Positions 10,784 through 21,988 of a stretch of DNA of 48,769 nucleotides are shown here, piece by piece (the stretch's first letter is position 1; each line of letters begins with the position of its first letter). A program made the translations under genes and the position numbers. The notes below the pieces were generated by a model that had not been told where the DNA came from, ran no database searches, and saw only the letters and a program-made list of their open reading frames with translations. Source of the stretch: Pseudoalteromonas sp. HM-SA03 (lineage in GTDB: Bacteria; Pseudomonadota; Gammaproteobacteria; Enterobacterales; Alteromonadaceae); the NCBI RefSeq assembly GCF_002289345.1, contig NZ_NSDG01000099.1, positions 1,376 through 50,144 on the forward strand. The letters run 5' to 3'.

Positions 10784-10835
10784 TGTGTTATTAAGGTGAG
10801 TAGGTAACTACTCACCGAGATTCGGAGAGAGAGTC

Positions 10836-13114
<2,279 letters not shown>

Positions 13115-13127
13115 TTAGGAGGTTGTT

Positions 13128-13544
13128 ATGGCAATGACAGTACACCTTGATGTAGTAAGCGCAGAGCAGAGCTTGTTCTCTGGCGCTGTGACTACTATCC
13201 AAGTGACAGGTAGTGAAGGTGAGCTTGGTATTCATCCAGGTCACGCACCACTACTGACTGGCCTAAAACCTGGTATGGTACGTTTGGTTAAAGCAGATAG
13301 CTCAGAAGAAGTTATCTACGTTGCAGGCGGTACGCTTGAAGTTCAACCACAAACAGTAACTGTTCTAGCGGACGTTGCTATTCGTGCGGAAGAGCTTGAC
13401 GAGCAAGCTGCTGAAGAAGCTAAACGTGAAGCGCAAGCGCAAATGGCTTCTGGTACTAGCGGTGAGTTGGATTACCAACAAGCTGCAGTACAACTAGAAG
13501 AAGCCCTTGCTCAACTACGCGTTATTCGCCAGCTGCGCAAATAA
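13128..13544 (+). CDS. atpC: F1Fo ATP synthase subunit epsilon
   Basis: A 138-residue rotor-foot subunit and intrinsic inhibitor of ATP hydrolysis. The N-terminal beta-sandwich contains [15 protein letters not shown] and [17 protein letters not shown]. The C-terminal two-helix region ends in [17 protein letters not shown] directly precedes the start MAMT, which matches the E. coli protein. It is the last gene of the operon, with a strong terminator 25 bases downstream. Confidence 0.97.
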   Translation: MAMTVHLDVVSAEQSLFSGAVTTIQVTGSEGELGIHPGHAPLLTGLKPGMVRLVKADSSEEVIYVAGGTLEVQPQTVTVLADVAIRAEELDEQAAEEAKREAQAQMASGTSGELDYQQAAVQLEEALAQLRVIRQLRK

Positions 13545-13568
13545 GCAACCACCTATCTGGTTATTAGA

Positions 13569-13594
13569 AACCCACGCATCGCGTGGGTTTTTTT
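13569..13594 (+). terminator. Rho-independent terminator of the atp operon
   Basis: AACCCACGC (13569-13577), loop ATC and GCGTGGGTT (13581-13589) form a perfect nine-base stem followed by a run of T. It marks the end of the conserved origin-atp block and the left edge of the accessory DNA. Confidence 0.92.
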
Positions 13595-13692
13595 ATGCAT
13601 GATGTATACCACCCAATCAATTTGAAGGCATAAAGCCGACCTAAACAAAGCTCAAGGTTTCTTACTGAGGTTGCCTACTTGGGTTTATACCA

Positions 13693-13710
13693 ATCACTTA
13701 ATTAAGTGAT
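13693..13710. repeat. 18-bp perfect palindrome in the atpC-RND gap
   Basis: ATCACTTAATTAAGTGAT is perfectly self-complementary and is preceded by GGTTTATACCA. Similar short palindromes are common intergenic repeats in marine gammaproteobacteria. Whether this one is a repeat family member or a regulatory site is not shown by the window. Confidence 0.5.
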
Positions 13711-13788
13711 CTATTTTGAGGTGAAAGCTGTACTACTCAAGCTATTCCTCGTTTCAGAATGTCTGGTTTACTTAATACATTATTTAAC

Positions 13789-13978
13789 CTGAGCTTCGGA
13801 TAATTAATGCCTTTCTAGCAGCCAGTTTTTGCGTTAACTGCGTTGAATTCACTTCCAATAGCCAGCTATTGGTGCGTAAATTCGTCTAGTTATCCCTAAA
13901 ACTCTCTGGCTAGATAAGGAAATAATTTAATGTATTTTTAAAAACAATTAGTTAGCTCGTTTCTTATCCAAACCTCAG
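13789..13978. mobile_element. Complete MITE-like element with inverted ends and a 9-bp duplication
   Basis: The left end CTGAGCTTCGGATAA and the right end, read on the other strand, CTGAGGTTTGGATAA agree at 13 of 15 positions. The unit is about 190 bp. ATTATTTAA occurs directly outside the left end (13779-13787) and again outside the right end (13979-13987), as expected for a 9-bp target duplication. It is too short for a transposase, so it must be mobilised in trans. Its right half matches 1-106. CTGAG ends with 9-bp duplications recall IS10-type (IS4 family) elements, but that link is a guess. Confidence 0.8.
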
Positions 13979-14273
13979 ATTATTTAAGCTTTCCTACTCT
14001 AGGAGAGCCACAAGGTGGCTACCAACTTATTGTAACAGTGTTAGTTCGTTCTTTTTTGGAGTGCTAACGTACTAAATTTGTAGGCTTAAGCTGCTAGTCA
14101 CGATTCATTGTTTTCTGTGTTTTTCTATATAACTATATGTTTATTATGCTAATAATTACTTGGTCACACGTTGTGGCGTGAGGTAACAATACTTCACTTC
14201 TCGTATTTACTCCCTACTCTCTAAACTCACCCAAACAAACACAGAGAAAAGTGAAATCAACGGGGATCAAGTT

Positions 14274-15335
14274 ATGAAAATTTTTACGCATCAAGTCGGT
14301 TTGTTGTTGCTACTCCTTGTGTCTCAGCACAGCTTAGCGCAACGCATAGTGACTACCGCTCCGGTTGTCGAAAATAGCCGAGGGATCATGAGTAAGCTGG
14401 TTGCAGAGGTTGTTGATTCAGATGCCATCGTACTATCTAGTTACAGCAGTGCGCACGTTCTTAGGATTAAAAAGCTTGGAGAGCGAGTAAATGCTGGCGA
14501 TGTGATTGCACAATTGGATACGCAATTTCTATCATTGTCGGAGCAAAAAAAGCGCTTTGAGATTCACCAAGCTGAGGCTCAGGTACAGCACCTTAATGTT
14601 GAGTTAAAGCGACTCGAAGCCTTATCAAAAACTAAAAGTGTTAATCAATCAGAGCTAGATCAACTTACTTATGAGCTTGCGAGCGCCAAAAATAAGGTAT
14701 CTGAGCTTGAAGTCAGTCTGACAGAAATTCAAAGACATATTTCGCTAAGCACAATTCGTGCTTCAGAAAGTGGCTTTGTTGCAGAAACCTTCGTACGTAA
14801 AGGCGAGTTTGTCCAAGAAGGGGATGCAATTGCAAGAGTCAATAATTTTGCAGCAATTGAGCTATCTAGTCAGCTTCCCATTGAATTACTTGATTATATT
14901 GATGAACATGCCGAACTGATCATCGAAAGTGAGCTACAGGTACCGAAGCGCATTGGCACCGCCAAAGTCGCTAGAGTAGTACCTGAAGTAAGTGTAGGAA
15001 CTGGCGCGGTAAAGCTATTTGCTGAACCGGACCCTGAACTGAAAGATAAACTAGTATTAGGCTCTAACCTGTCCATACAACTCACAATTACGATACCAAA
15101 TAGTCTACTTATCCCTGGTGATGCGCTGATCCCAAGAGGAAAGGACAGCTTTGTTTACAAGCTAAAAGCTGATAGTTCAGTAGAAAAAGCCAATGTAAAG
15201 GTACTTGCAGGTATTAATGGTGATTATGTCGTGAGTGGTGCGCTATCTGCCGGAGAGGTTGTTGTCACTCGAGGTGGGCTAGGTTTGAAACCCGGTGATG
15301 TAGTAAAAGTGGATGAAAGGGTAGCTCAATTATGA
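14274..15335 (+). CDS. RND efflux pump periplasmic adaptor (membrane fusion protein)
   Basis: A 353-residue adaptor that would bridge the RND pump encoded next to an outer-membrane channel. The signal peptide MKIFTHQVGLLLLLLVSQHSLA ends at SLA before QR. There is no lipobox cysteine, so it is probably soluble in the periplasm. The body has the biotinyl-lipoyl halves (IKKLGERVNAGDVIAQLD and AETFVRKGEFVQEGDAIARV) flanking a short helical hairpin, then beta-barrel and membrane-proximal domains. GGGGA lies upstream of the ATG. Its last codons overlap the pump gene by ATGA, indicating coupled translation. No TolC-like gene is in the window. The substrate is unknown; export of the NRPS product encoded downstream is possible. 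Confidence 0.85.
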   Translation: MKIFTHQVGLLLLLLVSQHSLAQRIVTTAPVVENSRGIMSKLVAEVVDSDAIVLSSYSSAHVLRIKKLGERVNAGDVIAQLDTQFLSLSEQKKRFEIHQAEAQVQHLNVELKRLEALSKTKSVNQSELDQLTYELASAKNKVSELEVSLTEIQRHISLSTIRASESGFVAETFVRKGEFVQEGDAIARVNNFAAIELSSQLPIELLDYIDEHAELIIESELQVPKRIGTAKVARVVPEVSVGTGAVKLFAEPDPELKDKLVLGSNLSIQLTITIPNSLLIPGDALIPRGKDSFVYKLKADSSVEKANVKVLAGINGDYVVSGALSAGEVVVTRGGLGLKPGDVVKVDERVAQL

Positions 15336-18300
15336 ATAACAGAATACTGAAAAACCCTCACTACGTAGTGAGTTTTTTTCTCATCATAATCATCTTGGGT
15401 ATTGCCGCTATACCCAAACTCCCTGTTCAATTACTTCCAGATATTGGTGAAGACCGAATTGTTGTAGGAAACTTCTGGCCAGGCGCATCGCCCATGGAAA
15501 TGGAACGTCAGATTGTTGAACCAGTAGAGGAGCTGCTAAGTAAAGTGCCCGGAGTGTTGCGTTATGAAACCGATACTGGGACTGGATTTGCTTGGGTAAA
15601 TATGACCTTTCAGCCCGGTACCGATATGCAGGAGGCTTATATTGAAGTTATCGATAAGATGAATCAATTTAATACGCGGCCTAAAACAGCACTAGAACCA
15701 ATCATTCAAAATAAGTCAAAAGATAATAAAGGCAGCATTGCTGGCCTCGTACTTTTTCCTCATAGTGTAGGGGTTCCGGCTGATCGAGCAAGATACACAG
15801 AGGTATTTGAGAAATATGTCAGACCTAGAATCCTAGCGATTCCGGGAATTAGCAGCCTTTCGCCTTTGGCGTCTACTGAACAGCGCATAGACATTATTTT
15901 TGACCCTGAAAAGTTGACTAAATACACGTTGACGATAGATCAAATGCTAAATATTTTGCGCAATTCTCTAGATCAAAGTGTCGGTATCGTTGAACAAGGT
16001 ACACGCAACTTTGCGGTACGTTTTGAGGGTCGTCGCGATATCTCAGATCTCAATGGGCTAGTTATCGCTAAGAATGAACAAAAGGTGGTTACACTTGGTG
16101 ATGTTGCCTACATCGAAAACGCTTTTGTTACTGATTCATCGCCGGTTTACTGGAAGCGACAGCAAGCTTTTTATGTCAGCGTTAATGCTGCAACTGGCTC
16201 AAATGCTTTGGCATCTTTGGCACAGCTAAGAAAAGTGATGACTGAACTCAATACTACAGTACTGCCTGAGCTAGGTGTACAAATGGAATTGACCAAGGAT
16301 GATTCTAAAACCATCAATAGTGCAGTAAGTATGGTGCAAAATAACCTGATCCTTGGGATTGTATTATCTACTTTAATTCTATTTTTGTTTGTTAGAAAGC
16401 TCCCTGTTATCGCGATGATATTCATCAGTTTACCAATTTCCATTTTGGCGACGTTTTTGGCTATGCAAGTTTTGGGTAGAACATTTAATGTGATCTCGCT
16501 TGCCGGTATTGCTCTGTCGACGGGCATGATTTTGGATGCTGCAATCGTCGTGGTTGAAACGGCAGTGCGATATCGAGAGCAGGGGGAGCGTGTTGTAGAT
16601 GCGATACGTAAAACGATGGTTGAGGTATCGGGGGCACTGGTAAATTCAGTGGTATCTAGCATCATCGTATTTGCTCCAATACTTCTGATGCAAAGTGCTG
16701 AGGGTAAATTATTTCACGATTTGGCCATTACTATTTCATCGGCTCTAGGCGCTTCTTTGTTTGTTGCTTTACTGCTGTTACCACTGCTTTTACGCTATAT
16801 TTTACCGAGTATTAAAGCCGTAAATAGTACGGGAGACTTTGTCGATAGAATCTCTGCACGCCTTGCACGTATGGTAGTAAGTTCACGAAATCGAAATGCG
16901 ATGCTCCTGTTGTTAGTGGTAATACCTATCACAGGGCTGATATTGCTCGCGCCTAAGTTGAACATTCTACCGCAAGTGGAAGGAACGCGCGTTAACGTGT
17001 CTGTTAATGTCAACCAAAGTATGAATCATGAAGCGTTAACCAGCGAGTTGTTGATACCCATAAATCAACTGATTGAAGCGGAGCAGGAGCAGCAACAAGG
17101 CCCGCTGATTGATAAATTTTTGTCATTTGTTTCGGGGAGTTCATCGGTCCAGTTGGTGCTATATCCCAAAGAACCCGAGCAGGCTGAGCAATTAAAGCAC
17201 TGGGTAAAAAATATACTGGAAATGGCTTTTCCGCATGCGAATGTGTATGCCAATTTTAACTCTTTACTTGGTTTTGGCTTGTCTACCAATCGTCGGGTTA
17301 CTATTGATTTTACCGGTACGTCGCTGGATGATTTGCAATTAATTGGGCGAGAAGTGTATGAGCACCTAAACACCAATATGGGTTATGCCAACCCGTGGAG
17401 TAACACCCCGCTGTATAATGATGACCCACAAATTATCTTTACTCCAAAAGACAATCAGCTGCTTGAGCTGGGTGAGTCCCAGTATAATTTGTCGCAGAAG
17501 TTACGCGCTCTGACCGACGGAGTCTACATTGGGGAATATTCTAATGGCACAAAAAACTTACCAATCTATATCAAAGGGGAAGATTGGGATGCCATCAATA
17601 ATGTAATGGATACACCGTTGTATTTTCCACTTGAGAACAAAGTTACCCTGTTAAGAACCTTAGTTGATTATGAATTGAATGTTGGGCCAAGTTCTTTATA
17701 TCGTCTAAATGGCTTTCGTACATTGTCAATTAATGTAACGCCACCGCCTAGCATTCCCTTATCTACTTTTATTGACGAGCTCAAAGTTCAAGTAACGCCT
17801 ATTATTGAGCAACATATGCCACAGTCTGTTTCGGTGTCTTATCGTGGTAGCGCGAGTAAATTAAACGAGCTTATTTCAGATATGCTGCAACAGTTTAGCT
17901 TTGCAATGCTAATTCTATTTTTACTTGTATCTGGGTGGTTTAAGTCTTTCCGCAATGGTTTGGCTATTATGCTATCGTTACCCATTGCATTAATTGGCGG
18001 GATGTTAGCACTCAATTCAGTTAATCTTTTTACCTATCAACCTTTAGATGTTATCTCAATGATGGGGTTCATCATTCTAATTGGGCTTGTTATTAATAAT
18101 GCAATTCTGTTTGTTGGTCATTTTAATGAACTTGAGGATTTGCGCTATACCATAGGTGATAAAATTCAGTTAGCGATTAAGTCACGAGCAAGGCCTATAT
18201 ATATGAGTACGCTGACGAGTATTTTTGGGATGTTGCCTTTGGCAATTATTCCTGGCGTGGGTTCGGAGATTTATCGTGGCTTGGCTATTGTGATCGTTGG

Positions 18301-18421
18301 TGGTATGACATTCAGTGCTATATTTTCTCTTTCTGTTATGGCGGCCTTGCTAAGTTTACCCATTTTCGCCAAATACAAAGAGCGTGAAACCCGTTTTCCA
18401 CATGCTGAAATGGTTTCATAG
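15332..18421 (+). CDS. RND family efflux transporter permease (AcrB-like)
   Basis: A 1029-residue inner-membrane antiporter, the usual length. The first helix, the two large periplasmic loops and twelve membrane segments can be traced (for example NLILGIVLSTLILFLFV and FAMLILFLLVSGWF). In TM4 the proton-relay pair reads LDAAIVVVE: the first Asp is kept (D402) but the second is Ala. In TM10 the site of AcrB K940 is Asn (N922, GLVINNAIL). The TM11 Arg is kept (R954, SRARPIYMS). Such a reduced relay is closer to CusA-type pumps in TM4, although the rest looks like a general RND protein. The gene forms an operon with the adaptor and is followed by a hairpin terminator. Confidence 0.9.
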   Translation: MNNRILKNPHYVVSFFLIIIILGIAAIPKLPVQLLPDIGEDRIVVGNFWPGASPMEMERQIVEPVEELLSKVPGVLRYETDTGTGFAWVNMTFQPGTDMQEAYIEVIDKMNQFNTRPKTALEPIIQNKSKDNKGSIAGLVLFPHSVGVPADRARYTEVFEKYVRPRILAIPGISSLSPLASTEQRIDIIFDPEKLTKYTLTIDQMLNILRNSLDQSVGIVEQGTRNFAVRFEGRRDISDLNGLVIAKNEQKVVTLGDVAYIENAFVTDSSPVYWKRQQAFYVSVNAATGSNALASLAQLRKVMTELNTTVLPELGVQMELTKDDSKTINSAVSMVQNNLILGIVLSTLILFLFVRKLPVIAMIFISLPISILATFLAMQVLGRTFNVISLAGIALSTGMILDAAIVVVETAVRYREQGERVVDAIRKTMVEVSGALVNSVVSSIIVFAPILLMQSAEGKLFHDLAITISSALGASLFVALLLLPLLLRYILPSIKAVNSTGDFVDRISARLARMVVSSRNRNAMLLLLVVIPITGLILLAPKLNILPQVEGTRVNVSVNVNQSMNHEALTSELLIPINQLIEAEQEQQQGPLIDKFLSFVSGSSSVQLVLYPKEPEQAEQLKHWVKNILEMAFPHANVYANFNSLLGFGLSTNRRVTIDFTGTSLDDLQLIGREVYEHLNTNMGYANPWSNTPLYNDDPQIIFTPKDNQLLELGESQYNLSQKLRALTDGVYIGEYSNGTKNLPIYIKGEDWDAINNVMDTPLYFPLENKVTLLRTLVDYELNVGPSSLYRLNGFRTLSINVTPPPSIPLSTFIDELKVQVTPIIEQHMPQSVSVSYRGSASKLNELISDMLQQFSFAMLILFLLVSGWFKSFRNGLAIMLSLPIALIGGMLALNSVNLFTYQPLDVISMMGFIILIGLVINNAILFVGHFNELEDLRYTIGDKIQLAIKSRARPIYMSTLTSIFGMLPLAIIPGVGSEIYRGLAIVIVGGMTFSAIFSLSVMAALLSLPIFAKYKERETRFPHAEMVS

Positions 18422-18449
18422 TCTTTATTTACCCTAGTTGAATCCCGTC

Positions 18450-18475
18450 AAGGTCACACTTAGTTGTGGCCTTTT
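18450..18475 (+). terminator. Terminator after the RND operon
   Basis: AAGGTCACA (18450-18458) pairs with TGTGGCCTT (18465-18473), with one T-G wobble, around a six-base loop. It is followed by TTTATT. It lies 29 bases after the pump stop codon. Confidence 0.7.
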
Positions 18476-18479
18476 TATT

Positions 18480-19087
18480 GTTGTATTTTCACGTTGTAAC
18501 TCTTATGAGTTTTAGAGCTAAGGTCTTGCTTTAAAGTGTGTAAAGTTGAAACTTCGCCAAGACTGCAAAATGTTTAATATTATACCTTAATGTACAAAAG
18601 TACTTGAGTCTGTGCTTAGCTCTGTGACGTTAAGCATTAATCAAATATTACACCCGGTAATCCTCCTTATTTAACATTTCGAGCCGATTTCCGTAAGCTT
18701 GGGAGCCATTATTGTGTGTTAATTCGCGTTAAAGTATTGTGATTGGTTTGTTTTATTGTTGAGGTTTGCACGCTAAAATTTAGTTGGCATTGTTAGCTTA
18801 TCCTCATATTACAACTATTCAGGTCCTATTCCATCTTCATGCTCCTGTGACTATCCGCTATGAATAGTCTAATAAAACAAACAAGTACTTAGTAATAGAT
18901 AAAAGATAGCAATATTGATTTTTTTCATGTTATTGTTTTTATTGGTTTTATTTTTATTTTTGGTATGTGGTTAATCGAAATAATGCGTAGTCATGAATGG
19001 TAGGGTGGTAAATAGGCTTTTTACGCTTAAAGTAGATTCATCAACTCGAAGCTCGATATAAATTAAACTCAAAAATTGGAAATAAAT
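18480..19087. other. 600-bp non-coding AT-rich gap before the peptide genes
   Basis: I find no convincing gene here. The stretch around 18905-18970 is almost entirely A and T with long T runs, which suggests curved DNA or binding of an H-NS-like silencer (inference). A TATAAA at about 19057 could be a -10 for the first peptide gene. No good -35 goes with it. Confidence 0.4.
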
Positions 19088-19297
19088 ATGTTCTCTACAT
19101 TAAAAAAACTAGCGCTAACAACTCTACTTATTTTAACTACTGTATCTGTAAATGCTTATGAGCAAGATACTAACAGTCAAGATAGTGCGACAGTAACGGA
19201 TGACTTTGTCGTCACACCTGCATGTCCTAATTTTCCAAAGTGTTGGCCGGTTCTTCCTCCAACATCAACGTCACAACATAGCGCAAATAAAGAGTAA
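19088..19297 (+). CDS. Small secreted peptide with TPxCPNFPxCWP motif, copy 1
   Basis: A 69-residue precursor of a family I do not recognise. A Sec signal peptide (MFSTLKKLALTTLLILTTVSVNA) ends at residue 23, leaving about 46 residues. The mature part is acidic and Ser/Thr-rich. It then carries TPACPNFPKCWP at residues 43-54 with two cysteines, C46 and C52, able to form a disulfide. A proline-rich tail follows. An in-frame TTG at 19076 lies in the leader; I use the ATG at 19088 because GGAA lies just upstream and the signal peptide then starts correctly. The same motif recurs in the next gene, which makes both genes credible despite their size. Periplasmic or secreted location is inferred from the signal sequence. 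Confidence 0.75.
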   Translation: MFSTLKKLALTTLLILTTVSVNAYEQDTNSQDSATVTDDFVVTPACPNFPKCWPVLPPTSTSQHSANKE

Positions 19298-19447
19298 AAC
19301 GATCTCATCGAAGAGACTGATTACATCCTATTTCTAATGTTGAAAAAGTGGAATTAGGTGATGTACTCAGTAGTGATAATGTTACGGAATGAACACTATT
19401 AAAAAATATAATTAAAAATCAATTAAAAAATTACACAAGGATATAAT

Positions 19448-19654
19448 ATGTTTTCTAAAATAAACTCAACAGCAATGAAATCACTTTTTATCGGCACCAT
19501 GTTTTTTATTCTATGGGCGCCAGCAAAGGCTTCTGAGCAACCTTATTACACGAATGGCGCCAACACCACAGGTGCCCCAAATGGTGAGATTATTACTCCA
19601 AGTTGTCCAAACTTCCCTAGGTGTTGGCCGGAAGATAATTTAACGGAAGAGTAA
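19448..19654 (+). CDS. Small secreted peptide with TPxCPNFPxCWP motif, copy 2
   Basis: A 68-residue paralogue of the preceding peptide. The signal peptide MFSKINSTAMKSLFIGTMFF plus ILWAPAKA ends at the AKA cleavage site before SEQ. The mature part is rich in Asn, Gly and Thr. It then has TPSCPNFPRCWP at residues 50-61 (C53, C59) and a short acidic tail, EDNLTEE. The motif is identical to copy 1 at 10 of 12 positions, while the rest has diverged, so the motif is the selected part. AAGGA precedes the ATG. A TATAAT at 19407-19412 could drive it separately. Function unknown; possibilities are a signalling peptide, a periplasmic ligand or a small toxin. Confidence 0.75.
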   Translation: MFSKINSTAMKSLFIGTMFFILWAPAKASEQPYYTNGANTTGAPNGEIITPSCPNFPRCWPEDNLTEE

Positions 19655-19767
19655 TAATGACACTCGACTGCCAAGTTGATACTTACGTTCGGTAGTTGGA
19701 TTCTTTAAAGTCAGATAGTAAAAGGTTGAGAAAGGCGTTTTAACACCTATGATCGCTCTAGCTCGTT

Positions 19768-19800
19768 GTCCTCTGCAAAACGATATGTGATGCAGAGGAC
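19768..19800. terminator. Hairpin between convergent genes
   Basis: GTCCTCTGCA (19768-19777) and TGCAGAGGAC (19791-19800) form a perfect ten-base stem with a 13-base loop, followed on the plus strand by ACTTTATT. It lies between the peptide genes and the 3' end of the regulator on the other strand, so it may stop transcription from both sides. Confidence 0.6.
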
Positions 19801-19816
19801 ACTTTATTGTATCGAG

Positions 19817-21958
19817 TTAAAAATAGACGTTGTAAAGGTCTGTACTCGGTGTTGCTCGTTGCAGTAGCAATAGCTTTTGTTCGCTCGGGTGGAGTTGAAA
19901 TTTTGCGTAGAATGCGTATTTCAGTAGAGAAGCTCGCTCAGACTTGCCTGAATTCAAATCCGTACGAACTAAGTCATACTTATAACCGTTTGAAACAGAA
20001 TAATAGACGTATTGAGAAGTGAGGTGCCAAGAAATATTAGACGCTAACTCTAGCTTTGCTATCGGTTTACTCTCTTTCATTGTGTCTAATGGTGCTCGAT
20101 ATAATTGGCCATCAGTGCGCTGATAATATAGGTACTGTCCTTTGGGATCTTCTTTTGCACTGATTACATTAGAAAGCAGTGGCTCTGATTTACCGTTGTT
20201 GACATCTTGGCGGACAAGCCAAAACTGGTTTCCTTCTTTTCGTGAGAAGTAGATTGAACGTCCATCATTGCTCCAGCTCGGGTTTTGAATATTTTCTAAC
20301 TGAGTGGTTAGATAGTGTATTTGTTTGCTATTGATATCTAAGGTAAATAGTTGGCGGTCTAAAATGCCGAGTATGGAGTGGTGTTTCGGGTGATACTCCA
20401 GGTCGCTTATATTGTGATGCTTAGCAAACTCGGTTAAAAACTCCATTTTTCCTGATGTTGAATAAGTAACGATTTGTGGAATATTGTCATATTCATAGCG
20501 GAAAACAATGCTATTTGAGTCTGCCAGATAATCGGGATGCCCCTCTTTTCCTGTAAGTGAAAACTCAAATAAGTTATTGATATCATTGTTAAAAAATGGG
20601 TTTTTAACTTCAATAATATCACGTGCATTTTCTTCTTCCTTACCTACTAGCAAGCAATGTTTTCCGCAGGTACTGTAAATTGAAGATAGCCCAAAATCGG
20701 TTTGCACTCGGGGAGTGAGCTCATTTTTCTGAGCGTTAAAAAAGAAGATTTCATTATTATTTGAAAGATAAAGACCTGAACCGCTTTCATCCCAAACGAT
20801 ATTTTGCGGTATAAAGTCAAGTACGGTATTGCTCTGCACTTTTCCTGAGGCTAACTCTAAAATGATCAAGTGTGTCCGTTGATAATTTGAGTATCTTAAA
20901 ACGCCAAGGCGTGATCCATCTCCTGAAATTGCTGAAAAGTAATCTCCATAAGGATTAAAGTCTGGGTAAGTTATCTGAGTTAGGCGTTTACTGTTAATAT
21001 CGATTTTAAAGATGGTATTTGGGTAATCCGATTGCTTTTTCAGGGAAAAGTACAGTGCGCTATCGTCTGGAGCCCAGGATAAATTTGGTTGAGATGTATC
21101 ATACTCATAGATCACCTCTTCCTTAGAAACATCCATCGCATCATTTAGCGATAAGATAACTAGTTCCACATGATTGCCTTTTTGCTTTTGCGCAGCGATT
21201 TTCTTTCCATTTTTAGAGAATTTAGCGGAATAGTAATTAGCCTCACCTGAGCTTAGCCTTTTGGTAACGTTGGTTGACAAAGACTTAATATATAAGTTAA
21301 AAAAACCCGACACGTCTTTACGATGAGAGTAGACGACCATATCCGATTCTTTGTGGTAATCCGCCCAATCCTCTTCACCTGACATACTGGTGACTGCTTT
21401 TACTTGTTGTATTTCTTTTGTAGTAGATTTCAAAATATAAGCGTAAACCACATAACAAGAAAACGCGAACACTATAAGTAATATAAACAAATGCTTAGCT
21501 TGATTTTGAATAGTTTTTTTAATGTTTTTATTATTAGGGTTTTTAATGTTTCCAGCGGTGTGATCAGCGTCGTTACCTTGTGTGACCGTCTCGATATTTA
21601 CTTCGGCAATAAGCAGGTAGCCTTTGCTTGGCACGGTTTTTATATAGGTAGGAGACTTTACATCGTCACCTAGCGCATCTCTGAGCTTTTTAACCACTCG
21701 GCGAATAGCGTTGTCTGAAACGATGCGCCCATCCCAAACATGATCAAGCAGCTCTTTTTGGCTTACATAGTCACCTTGGCGCTTAACCAGATAGCATAAA
21801 AGCTCCATGGTTAAGGGTTCGAGCTTAATTACTCGCTCAGCTTCATTCACGGCATTGTTGTCATACAAGCGTGTTTTTTTGAAATCGATCTGAAATTGAC
21901 CAACTGTAATTTGTTTATCTTCTAACCAAATTGCCCTGTTAACACTATTACCATTCAT
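19817..21958 (-). CDS. ToxR/CadC-type transmembrane regulator with a propeller-like periplasmic domain
   Basis: A 713-residue membrane-bound transcription regulator. Residues about 16-117 are an OmpR-type winged helix (ELLDHVWDGRIVSDNAIRRVVKKLRDAL, YIKTVPSKGYLL). Residues about 120-155 are a polar linker, and 156-176 form one membrane helix (LFILLIVFAFSCYVVYAYIL). The remaining 530 or so residues face the periplasm. They contain repeated blades of the TolB/PD40 type, for example DWADYHKESDMVVYSHRKD, YYSAKFSKNGKKIAA, PNLSWAPDDSALYFS and NPSWSNDGRSIYFSR. No phosphorylation domain is present, so signal passes across the membrane directly, as in CadC. It is divergent from the acylase-NRPS operon and convergent with the peptide genes, so it probably controls one or both. 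The ligand is unknown. Confidence 0.85.
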   Translation of the reverse strand: MNGNSVNRAIWLEDKQITVGQFQIDFKKTRLYDNNAVNEAERVIKLEPLTMELLCYLVKRQGDYVSQKELLDHVWDGRIVSDNAIRRVVKKLRDALGDDVKSPTYIKTVPSKGYLLIAEVNIETVTQGNDADHTAGNIKNPNNKNIKKTIQNQAKHLFILLIVFAFSCYVVYAYILKSTTKEIQQVKAVTSMSGEEDWADYHKESDMVVYSHRKDVSGFFNLYIKSLSTNVTKRLSSGEANYYSAKFSKNGKKIAAQKQKGNHVELVILSLNDAMDVSKEEVIYEYDTSQPNLSWAPDDSALYFSLKKQSDYPNTIFKIDINSKRLTQITYPDFNPYGDYFSAISGDGSRLGVLRYSNYQRTHLIILELASGKVQSNTVLDFIPQNIVWDESGSGLYLSNNNEIFFFNAQKNELTPRVQTDFGLSSIYSTCGKHCLLVGKEEENARDIIEVKNPFFNNDINNLFEFSLTGKEGHPDYLADSNSIVFRYEYDNIPQIVTYSTSGKMEFLTEFAKHHNISDLEYHPKHHSILGILDRQLFTLDINSKQIHYLTTQLENIQNPSWSNDGRSIYFSRKEGNQFWLVRQDVNNGKSEPLLSNVISAKEDPKGQYLYYQRTDGQLYRAPLDTMKESKPIAKLELASNISWHLTSQYVYYSVSNGYKYDLVRTDLNSGKSERASLLKYAFYAKFQLHPSEQKLLLLQRATPSTDLYNVYF

Positions 21959-21988
21959 GATTGTATTGTGTTTATTTAATGTGTTTTT

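Noticed and set aside
19807..20022. 71-codon plus-strand ORF after the second peptide gene
   Set aside because: It overlaps the 3' end of the regulator on the other strand, has no ribosome site or recognisable features, and starts inside the terminator region.
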